A stretch of DNA of 8,090 bases from Acidobacteriota bacterium (GTDB lineage: Bacteria; Acidobacteriota; Terriglobia; Acidoferrales; UBA7541), in the NCBI GenBank assembly GCA_019239815.1, contig JAFAZL010000859.1, positions 1 through 8,090 of the forward strand. The letters are read 5' to 3'. Under the pieces are notes generated by a model. It saw only the letters and a program-made list of their open reading frames with translations, was not told where the DNA came from and did not search any database. The translations under genes and the position numbers were made by a program. Positions 1 to 5,210 of this stretch are shown here, piece by piece (the first letter of the stretch is position 1; every line of letters starts with the position of its first letter).

Positions 1-115
1 AAGCAATCGAAAATGCGACGGTTACAGGCGCACGTAGGTGACGTTTTAAGGACGTGAAGGACAGCGGCGAGGAAGGGACGGGAGACGGAGAGAGACACGT
101 TGACCTGCTTTCACT

Positions 116-130
116 CTCCGCGCTGCGGAG
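116..130. repeat. Short perfect hairpin at the predicted leftward transcript start
   Basis: CTCCGC-GCT-GCGGAG forms a perfect 6-bp stem with a 3-base loop. It lies immediately downstream of, and touching, the leftward -10 box, so it would sit at the extreme 5' end of that transcript. It could protect the 5' end, be an operator, or be a coincidence in GC-rich DNA. Confidence 0.35.
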
Positions 131-157
131 TTTAGCACAGTAGTTACCATTTGTCAA
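129..157 (-). promoter_or_regulatory. Sigma-70-like promoter reading left, out of the window
   Basis: On the minus strand a perfect -35 box TTGACA (plus 152-157) is followed after exactly 17 bases by TAAACT (plus 129-134), which matches 4 of 6 positions of the -10 consensus. Transcription would start near 122 and run left. No start codon with a ribosome binding site appears before position 1, so the gene would begin outside the window with a leader of more than 100 bases. The spacing and -35 match are good; activity is inferred. Confidence 0.55.
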
Positions 158-234
158 TAGGTACTTTTTCGTTCGAATGGAAGGCACGGAGATTTAACCG
201 CAGAGGACGGGGCGTTCGCGGAGGTAGAGAAGGA

Positions 235-266
235 GAAAAGACCCGCGGTCTGAGGTACGACCGCGG
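235..266 (-). terminator. Candidate intrinsic terminator downstream of the regulator gene
   Basis: A perfect 8-bp GC-rich inverted repeat, CCGCGGTC (243-250) and GACCGCGG (259-266), is separated by an 8-base loop. Read on the minus strand, the stem is followed by GTCTTTTCTCC, a short, interrupted T-rich tract. That orientation suits a gene ending at 413 on the minus strand, though it lies about 150 bases beyond the stop. The weak T tract and the distance keep this tentative. Confidence 0.35.
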
Positions 267-312
267 CTACAGGGTGGCCGTCGTTATGGTTCGGGATGGG
301 ATTCGTCTAAAC

Positions 313-347
313 CCGCACCGTCTTAAAACCAGGAGGGTGCGGCACCC
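313..347. repeat. Overlapping, mutually exclusive inverted repeats
   Basis: CCGCACC (313-319) can pair with GGTGCGG (336-342) across a 16-base loop. The same GGGTG (335-339) can instead pair with CACCC (343-347) as a tight 5-bp hairpin. The two pairings exclude each other. On the minus strand the smaller hairpin is followed by TCCTGGTTTTAA, a weak T run, so it could also contribute to ending the regulator transcript. The pairing is seen; any function is inference. Confidence 0.3.
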
Positions 348-357
348 AACACCCGTT

Positions 358-390
358 ATTCCACCAACACCGACTATTCCACCGAACACC
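358..390. repeat. Degenerate short tandem repeat (period about 18)
   Basis: ATTCCACCAACACC (358-371) recurs as ATTCCACCGAACACC (376-390) with one inserted base. A third AACACC lies at 348-353, so the three AACACC copies are spaced 18 and 19 bases apart. The array is just beyond the 3' end of the regulator gene. It is too short and degenerate to assign a role. Confidence 0.4.
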
Positions 391-412
391 TAATCATTCA
401 TAGTGAAACTGG

Positions 413-1147
413 CTAGCGGCCGAGTTCGGCGATCTTTCTTTCTCCCAGGTGGGTGACGCGGACGATGCGGGATTCGCGCTTTCGCGCCACCCAACCCAGA
501 TCGATGAGCCGGGCGAAGAGTGCGGCGCCGAGAGCGCCTGCCAGGTGAGGTTTGCGTTCGGTCCAATCCAGGCAGCGGCGAGCGAATGCTCTTCGACCAC
601 GACGCGCGGCGTCGATGTCGACTCCGATGTTGCCGAAGAAATCGTCGCCATTTCGTCCCAGCTCATATTCCCACTCGCCGCTGGGGCGAATCGCGCCGAA
701 AGATTCCAACCGTCGAGTCAAATCGACGGCAACGATGCCGGCCAAGTGGTCGTAGCAGGATCGGGCGATGCGAATATCTGAATCTCCCATCCTCGCACCG
801 GCGTAACGCGCTTCGCCGCGATTCGGGGTCTGGGCCGCGAGTGAACCTGCCGCCTCAAGAGCGTGCGCGACCTCGGCGCTGGCCAGTTCGTAGTAGCGAT
901 GCCGGCCCTGGCTTCGCATTGCTAGGAGTCCGCCGGCGGTGAGCTTGGCCAAATGGCCGCTCGCCGACTGCGCGGAAATATTTCCTGCAAGGGCTAATTC
1001 ACCTGCTGTACGTGCGCGGCCGTCGAGCAGGGCCACCAAGATTGCGGCGCGAGCCGGATCGCCAAAGAGTTCGCCGATCGCAGCGACGCGTTGCTGTGCG
1101 GTACTTGTGTTCGTTTCCATAGTGGAAATTGTAGCGCCGCTGGTCAC
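413..1147 (-). CDS. ArsR-family winged-helix transcriptional regulator
   Basis: Predicted cytoplasmic DNA-binding repressor of about 244 residues. Residues 20-104 are a winged-helix domain of ArsR type: the GELFGDPARAAILVALLDGR helix, a helix-turn-helix near 45-75 with likely recognition helix SAQSASGHLAKL, then a wing ending in RHRYYEL. The C-terminal half carries segments I associate with a longer ArsR subgroup: ARSCYDHLAG (128-137) and CLDWTERKPHLAG (192-204), with Cys131 and Cys192 as possible redox or metal ligands (inference). Start choice is uncertain. The GTG at 1147 has GAGGTG about ten bases upstream. An in-frame ATG at 1120 gives a more typical N-terminus (METNTSTAQQRVAAIGELF) but has no clear ribosome binding site. 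It is transcribed divergently from the NIPSNAP gene, so it probably controls that gene and itself. Inducer unknown; family call is solid. Confidence 0.88.
   Translation of the reverse strand: MTSGATISTMETNTSTAQQRVAAIGELFGDPARAAILVALLDGRARTAGELALAGNISAQSASGHLAKLTAGGLLAMRSQGRHRYYELASAEVAHALEAAGSLAAQTPNRGEARYAGARMGDSDIRIARSCYDHLAGIVAVDLTRRLESFGAIRPSGEWEYELGRNGDDFFGNIGVDIDAARRGRRAFARRCLDWTERKPHLAGALGAALFARLIDLGWVARKRESRIVRVTHLGERKIAELGR
1114..1128. promoter_or_regulatory. Inverted repeat over the alternative start of the regulator gene
   Basis: TTTCCA-TAG-TGGAAA is a perfect dyad with 6-base arms. It covers the in-frame ATG (1118-1120 on the minus strand). If that ATG is the true start, a protein bound here would block translation initiation or early elongation of its own message, a plausible autoregulatory site. 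Its half-site TGGAAA resembles the TGAAA half-site of the dyad at 1155-1172. Operator role is inferred. Confidence 0.35.
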
Positions 1148-1154
1148 GGCGACA

Positions 1155-1172
1155 TTTCACCTCAGGATGAAA
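1155..1172. promoter_or_regulatory. Candidate operator between the regulator and the NIPSNAP gene
   Basis: TTTCA (1155-1159) and TGAAA (1168-1172) are inverted arms around an 8-base centre that itself contains CCT-C-AGG, so the whole site is a near-perfect dyad broken by one extra base. It overlaps GATGA-AACG-TCATC (1166-1179). It lies in the 88-base divergent intergenic region, where an ArsR-type repressor would be expected to bind. No clear -35/-10 pair is visible here. Binding is inferred from position and symmetry only. Confidence 0.4.
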
Positions 1173-1235
1173 CGTCATCGCAACTTTTGAAGGTAGGCTG
1201 CTGGGAGGAGCCGCAAAGTTAGTGAAGGAGAGATC

Positions 1236-1547
1236 GTGATCACACTCTGCATCTGTTACACCATCGACCTGCATAAGACAGCGGACTTCGAGCAATACGC
1301 GCGGCACTGGCCTGAACCGATCAAACGCTGCGGCGGGGATTTGATCGGCTATTTTTTGCCGACAAAATTCGCGGGGCCAACGAATGTGGCATACGCGTTG
1401 ATTCGGTTTGCAAATCTGACGGCGTACGAAAAATATCGGGAGGCGCTGGGGAAGGATCCCGATGCTATCGCGAATGTGGCCGCGGCCGATGCGTCGCGGT
1501 GCATCTTGGTGGAGGATCGGAGCTTTTTGCAAAAGGTGCCGGAGTGA
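1236..1547 (+). CDS. NIPSNAP-family protein
   Basis: A 103-residue single-domain protein that fits the NIPSNAP family, small ferredoxin-like alpha/beta-barrel proteins of mostly unknown function in bacteria. Visible hallmarks are the N-terminal strand MITLCICYTID, the helix FEQYARHWPEPIKRCGG (18-34), the GYFLPTKF turn (38-45), the helix LTAYEKYREAL (60-70) and the C-terminal strand RCILVEDRSF. There is no signal peptide or membrane segment, so it should be cytoplasmic. The GTG start is supported by AAGGAG (1225-1230) five bases upstream. It is divergent from an ArsR-type regulator, which suggests control by that protein. Related dimeric alpha/beta-barrel folds include oxygenases and stress-induced proteins, so a small-molecule or redox role is possible, but no catalytic residues are identifiable. 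Family call fairly sure; function unknown. Confidence 0.82.
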   Translation: MITLCICYTIDLHKTADFEQYARHWPEPIKRCGGDLIGYFLPTKFAGPTNVAYALIRFANLTAYEKYREALGKDPDAIANVAAADASRCILVEDRSFLQKVPE

Positions 1548-1590
1548 AGTTGAGGTAGAAGGACGCGGTTCTAGTTGGACTGAACGATGA

Positions 1591-1628
1591 GATCCTTCGG
1601 CTATCCTTCGGATAGCGCTCAGGATGAC
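1591..1628. repeat. REP-like nested hairpin with a duplicated arm
   Basis: An inner perfect 7-bp stem, GCTATCC-TTC-GGATAGC (1600-1616), sits inside an outer 5-bp stem, ATCCT (1592-1596) with AGGAT (1621-1625). The 9-mer ATCCTTCGG occurs twice in direct orientation (1592-1600 and 1603-1611). The ends, GATCCTTCG and GCTCAGGATGAC, match a short intergenic element I remember as common in acidobacterial and some other genomes. It lies between the convergent NIPSNAP and HtrA genes, where such palindromes can serve as bidirectional transcript 3' ends. It has no T tract. The structure is directly visible; family membership is from memory. Confidence 0.65.
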
Positions 1629-1669
1629 AACGTGTCTTAGTGCGAGAACAACTTATCCAAGCGAACTCG

Positions 1670-2908
1670 TTACTGCTGGCGCTGGTTATCGGTGCGCTCG
1701 CCTAGTTTCACGGGAATGTCCATTTTTTTGCCGCTGCGATAGAGGGTTACGGTGACGGTGTCGCCCGGGCGCTTGCGATTCAGGACAACGCTCAGGTCCA
1801 TTGTGTTCGCGATCTTGCTGCCGTCGATCGCGACAATCACGTCGCCGCCGATCGCGATGCGCTGCATCCCGGCCATAACGACGCGATCTCCGCCGCGAAC
1901 GCCGGCAGTTGCAGCGGGGCCGCCCTTTGCGGCGCTTTCCACGAGCAAACCTTCTTCGACCGGCAACTCCAGGGCTTGCGCCAGCGAGCCGCCAACGGGA
2001 ATAGTTTGCACGCCGATGAACGCGAGGTGCACGCGACCCTCGTTGATGAGGTCATTCGCAATGCGCTTTGCGGTGTTGATGGGGATCGCAAAGCCGATTC
2101 CGGCCGTCGTGCCCGAGGGAGTGTAAATCGCCGAGTTGATCCCAATCACTTCGCCGTGTGAGTTGATCAGCGGGCCGCCGGAATTGCCACGATTGATTGC
2201 CGCGTCGGTCTGAATCGCTTCGTCGATCAGAGTCGTTTGGCTGGTTTGCACAGTACGCCCGAGCGCGCTGACGACGCCGGTCGTCAGCGTGCTTTGAAAG
2301 CCGAATGGATTGCCGATCGCCAAGACCTTTTGTCCGACTTGCAATTGCGACGAATCACCCAGCGGCAGAGCGGTGATATGTTTTCCCTTAGGATCGATCT
2401 TTATGAGAGCGACGTCATTGCGCTGGTCCGCACCGATAAATTTCCCTGGATAACGGGTCTGGTCGCCGAGCACGACTTCGATCGACTGGGCTTCCTGCAC
2501 AACGTGAAAATTCGTCAGGATGTATCCGCGTTGATCGATCACGAATCCCGAACCGGCGCCTTCAACCGGAACGGGGTCCATGAAGAAGTCGTATTCGGTC
2601 GCTTTGGTGAGAATGTTAGCCACAGCGGGCGATGCAGCGCGGTAGACCTTCACGTTGATGCCTTCGTCGTCGGTCAGGATTGCATCGCGTTGCGCCAGAC
2701 TCGTTGGGGTCGGTTTCGCTTCGCTCGACGCGGGTCCCGGTTTCGGGGTCGCGCCAGGTTCGCCGGGCGTCGTCGCGTTCGGGCGTACGGCCTGGACGCT
2801 GAGTGGCTCATGCTGACCGTATCGGGCTCCGGCCCAATAGGCAGCGAGCACGATGACCGTGCCCGCCAAGACCAGCCGAACGAATCCCGGTAAATTTCGC
2901 GCGTTCAT
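1670..2908 (-). CDS. HtrA/Deg-family trypsin-like serine protease with PDZ domain
   Basis: Envelope quality-control protease (S1C family) that cleaves misfolded proteins or a regulated substrate outside the cytoplasm. The 412 residues read in order: a membrane segment (about 10-27), which with no clear cleavage site suggests a DegS-like N-terminal anchor; a Pro/Thr/Ala-rich linker (about 42-72); the protease domain (about 85-285); and one PDZ domain (about 295-403). The catalytic triad is intact: His135 in TNFHVV, Asp165 in NDVALIK and Ser243 in GNSGGP. The single PDZ is typical of DegS or short HtrA proteins; DegP has two. ATG start at 2908 has AGGAAGGA nine bases upstream. It is divergent from the S9 peptidase gene and convergent with the NIPSNAP gene. 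I leave the symbol blank because degS, degP and htrA cannot be separated here. Confidence 0.93.
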   Translation of the reverse strand: MNARNLPGFVRLVLAGTVIVLAAYWAGARYGQHEPLSVQAVRPNATTPGEPGATPKPGPASSEAKPTPTSLAQRDAILTDDEGINVKVYRAASPAVANILTKATEYDFFMDPVPVEGAGSGFVIDQRGYILTNFHVVQEAQSIEVVLGDQTRYPGKFIGADQRNDVALIKIDPKGKHITALPLGDSSQLQVGQKVLAIGNPFGFQSTLTTGVVSALGRTVQTSQTTLIDEAIQTDAAINRGNSGGPLINSHGEVIGINSAIYTPSGTTAGIGFAIPINTAKRIANDLINEGRVHLAFIGVQTIPVGGSLAQALELPVEEGLLVESAAKGGPAATAGVRGGDRVVMAGMQRIAIGGDVIVAIDGSKIANTMDLSVVLNRKRPGDTVTVTLYRSGKKMDIPVKLGERTDNQRQQ

Positions 2909-2981
2909 GAAAGACGATCCTTCCTGACCAACACCGAACGGCTACCCACCTCCCGAAAAGGGCAACAGAGGCGCTTATGCA

Positions 2982-2987
2982 ATTATA
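2982..2987 (-). promoter_or_regulatory. -10 box for the HtrA-type protease gene
   Basis: The minus strand reads a perfect TATAAT, 73 bases upstream of the ATG at 2908, in a locally AT-rich patch of an otherwise GC-rich intergenic region. No good -35 box lies 16-18 bases upstream (best candidates CGTCTG or GTCTGA), so the promoter may need an activator or an alternative sigma factor, or the match may be chance. Confidence 0.45.
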
Positions 2988-3017
2988 GGCGATTTAGATG
3001 CACTCAGACGCGCGACA

Positions 3018-3046
3018 TTGACGTGACGCTACGGCGCACATAGAGT
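3018..3046 (+). promoter_or_regulatory. Sigma-70-like promoter for the S9 peptidase gene
   Basis: TTGACG (3018-3023, 5 of 6 matches) and TAGAGT (3041-3046, 4 of 6) are separated by exactly 17 bases. Transcription would begin near 3053, leaving a leader of about 33 bases that includes the GGGGGA ribosome binding site (3075-3080). It faces away from the protease promoter on the other strand. Confidence 0.55.
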
Positions 3047-3085
3047 TGCGGAGTTGTTTTGTTGTGAATCTGACGGGGGATAGGT

Positions 3086-5122
3086 GTGGCGATGCGATGG
3101 AGCGATTTTCGTGAAATTTGCGGAAAAACCCGCGACTTGGCGAGGGTGGGTGCGATCGCACTGATCGGTGGCGCGATTTTGTTTTCAGCGCCGACTCGTG
3201 GCGCGGCTCAAGGCGACGCTGACAAGAACTTGTTGACGCCGGAGGCTTCACTCAATTTGCGCGGGATTTCGGATTTGCAGTATTCGCCGGATGGGAAGCG
3301 GCTGGCGTTTGTGGTTCTGGAGCCGGCGAAAGGGTCGAATCGGAAGCGGCACATCTGGATTCATGAGGCGGGGGAAGAAGGATCGCGGCAATTTACGTAT
3401 TCGGAGAAATCGGAGAGCGGGCCGCGCTGGTCGCCGGATGGAAAGACACTGGCGTTTATGTCGGATCGGGGCGACGCACAGCAAATTTATTTGATGCGCG
3501 GGGATGGCGGCGAAGGCGTGGCGTTGACGAAGGGCAAGAACGCGGTGCGCGGATTTGAATGGTCACCGGATGGAAAGCGGATCGCGTACATCGCGCCGGA
3601 TGCGAAGAGCGATGCGGAGGAGAAGAAAGAGAAGGATAAGGACGACGCGCACGTCGTGGACAAAGAAGATAAGCGCGGGCGGCTTTGGATTGTGGACGTC
3701 GCAAACGGAGAGACGAAGGCACTCACGAAGCCGAGCTGGGATGTGCGGCAAATCGTGTGGATGCACAACGGGACACAACTTGTGATGGAGGCGACGGAGC
3801 ATCCGGAGTCCGATCAATTCACGCAGAAGATTTATGCCGTGATGGCGGTGAGCGGCGAGACGAAGATGTTGCTGGCGCCGCGCGGTCCGTTTGGGGAGAT
3901 CAAGGTTTCTTCGGCGGGGAATACGATCAGTTTTGTGGGGTCTCGCGAAGATGGGCCGGAGCCCCATGACTTGCAGTTGCTGCCGGTGAATGGATTTGCG
4001 GCGCACAACTTGACGGGAGCGAGTCTGGACCGGCCGGTGGAAGCGTATGAGTGGCAGAAAGACGGAACGGTCGTGCTGGTTGCGGCGGAGGGATTCAAGA
4101 GCAAGTTGATTCGGTTTGATGCGAGTGCATCGCTGCAGGAGCTGGCGGCGGCGCCGATGCCGACGGGAGCGATTTCGATTTCGAGCAGCGGAGAGATCGC
4201 ATACGTGGCACAGACGGGAACAACGCCGCCGGAAGTGTGGATCTGGAACGAAAAGGGCGGCGCGGCGGCGAAACAGGTGTCGCATGTGAACGATGCTTGG
4301 AAGCAGATCAAGCTGGCGACGCCGGAATATTACAAATACAAATCGTTTGATGGGACGGAGATCGAAGCGTCACTGCTGCGTCCGATCGGTGGACCGGGAG
4401 CGGATGCGAAGACGAAATTGCCGCTTGTGGCGTTGATTCACGGGGGGCCGACGGGAAGATGGTCGGACTCGATCGAGACTTGGGGGCAATTGCTGGCGGC
4501 ACGTGGATACGCCGTGTTCTATCCGAATATTCGCGGGTCGGTGGGATATGGGCAGAAATTTGTGGAGGCGAACAAAGCGGATTGGGGCGGCGGCGATTAT
4601 AAGGATGTGATGGCGGGAGTGAAGGACCTGGTCGATCGGGGAATTGCGGATGGGAATCGCCTTGGGATTGGCGGGTGGTCGTACGGCGGTTATATGGCGG
4701 AGTGGGCGATTACGCAGACGAATGAGTTTAAGGTGGCGGTGTCGGGCGCGGGGATGGCGAACCTGATTTCGGAATTCGGGATGGAGGATCATCCCGCGGG
4801 AGATGAGTGGTTTTTCGGGACGCCGTGGGAATCGCCGGACAAATTTTTGAATAGTTCGCCGTTTGTGCATTTTAAGGATGTGAAGACGCCGACGCTGGTG
4901 TTGCAGGGAGATGCGGACACGATTGATCCGTTGGGGCAGAGCCAGGAGCTGTATCGCGGGTTGAAGAGGTATGGAGTCGAAACTGAACTGGTGGTTTATC
5001 CGCGGGAGCCACATGGTTTTCATGAAGAGAAGCATTTGGTGGATCGGCTGAATCGGATATTGGCGTGGTTTGATAAATATTTGATGCCGGGAGCGGCGAC
5101 GCAGCAGAAGACGGGCGATTGA
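3086..5122 (+). CDS. Exported S9-family (prolyl oligopeptidase-like) serine peptidase
   Basis: Exported peptidase of 678 residues, most like the S9C acylaminoacyl-peptidase/dipeptidyl-peptidase group. A signal peptide spans about 1-42 (hydrophobic core 21-34, likely cleavage near GAAQ). The N-terminal half is a beta-propeller with WD40-like PD40 repeats: YSPDGKRLAFV (66-76), WSPDGKTLAFMSDR (115-128) and WSPDGKRIAYIA (159-170). The C-terminal alpha/beta-hydrolase domain (about 415-668) has HGGP (452-455, oxyanion hole), nucleophile Ser532 in GWSYGG, expected Asp611 in QGDAD and His643 in EPHGF, so the catalytic set looks complete. A Lys/Glu/Asp-rich stretch (173-198) is probably a surface loop between propeller blades. 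GTG at 3086 is five bases after GGGGGA; an in-frame ATG at 3092 is an alternative giving the same mature protein. Probable role is peptide scavenging in the periplasm or outside the cell. Substrate specificity cannot be read from sequence. Confidence 0.93.
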   Translation: MAMRWSDFREICGKTRDLARVGAIALIGGAILFSAPTRGAAQGDADKNLLTPEASLNLRGISDLQYSPDGKRLAFVVLEPAKGSNRKRHIWIHEAGEEGSRQFTYSEKSESGPRWSPDGKTLAFMSDRGDAQQIYLMRGDGGEGVALTKGKNAVRGFEWSPDGKRIAYIAPDAKSDAEEKKEKDKDDAHVVDKEDKRGRLWIVDVANGETKALTKPSWDVRQIVWMHNGTQLVMEATEHPESDQFTQKIYAVMAVSGETKMLLAPRGPFGEIKVSSAGNTISFVGSREDGPEPHDLQLLPVNGFAAHNLTGASLDRPVEAYEWQKDGTVVLVAAEGFKSKLIRFDASASLQELAAAPMPTGAISISSSGEIAYVAQTGTTPPEVWIWNEKGGAAAKQVSHVNDAWKQIKLATPEYYKYKSFDGTEIEASLLRPIGGPGADAKTKLPLVALIHGGPTGRWSDSIETWGQLLAARGYAVFYPNIRGSVGYGQKFVEANKADWGGGDYKDVMAGVKDLVDRGIADGNRLGIGGWSYGGYMAEWAITQTNEFKVAVSGAGMANLISEFGMEDHPAGDEWFFGTPWESPDKFLNSSPFVHFKDVKTPTLVLQGDADTIDPLGQSQELYRGLKRYGVETELVVYPREPHGFHEEKHLVDRLNRILAWFDKYLMPGAATQQKTGD

Positions 5123-5210
5123 CGCAGCGATGTTGCGGACATGGGGCGCGGCAGTGCTACGCCCGTACATTACCGTGACCGAGCGGGCAATCGTGCGGCT
5201 GCGCGAGCGA
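5123..5210. other. Convergent gap between the peptidase and GH3 genes
   Basis: This 88-base gap separates two genes that end toward each other. I see no stem followed by a T tract in either direction. The only pairings are weak: GGGCG (5144-5148) with CGCCC (5160-5164), and the competing GCCCG (5161-5165) with CGGGC (5184-5188). Termination here may depend on Rho, or antisense read-through may occur. Confidence 0.4.

Larger units (their letters stand above)
1..412. other. Gene-free left flank (412 bases)
   Basis: I find no convincing gene here. The longest open frame (151-393, plus) needs a TTG start, has no ribosome binding site and encodes an Arg/Pro-rich low-complexity peptide, so I do not call it. 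The stretch holds a leftward promoter (129-157), a short hairpin (116-130), a GC-rich hairpin with a T-rich flank on the minus strand (235-266), a second pair of competing inverted repeats (313-347) and a degenerate short tandem repeat (358-390). The part around 192-240, with TTTAACCGCAGAGGAC followed by AGAGAAGGAGAAAA, resembles the purine-rich 'accacagaggacacagagg' intergenic sequences I remember from acidobacterial and other genomes. That resemblance is from memory only. Confidence 0.6.

Noticed and set aside
151..393. Small open frame of 80 codons on the plus strand
   Set aside because: It needs a TTG start, has no ribosome binding site, encodes an Arg-rich then Pro/Thr-rich peptide, and spans hairpins and short repeats.
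2237..2893. Open frame (218 codons) antisense to the HtrA-type protease
   Set aside because: The opposite strand encodes the full catalytic triad. The antisense product has no coherent domain and no ribosome binding site.
4370..5170. Open frame (266 codons) antisense to the S9 peptidase gene
   Set aside because: Arg/Pro/His-rich translation without domains, covering the conserved catalytic half of the S9 gene. It is a shadow frame.
5144..5188. Inverted GGGC/GCCC segments between the S9 and GH3 genes as a terminator
   Set aside because: Stems are only 4-5 bp with long loops and no T tract in either direction, which is expected by chance in GC-rich DNA.
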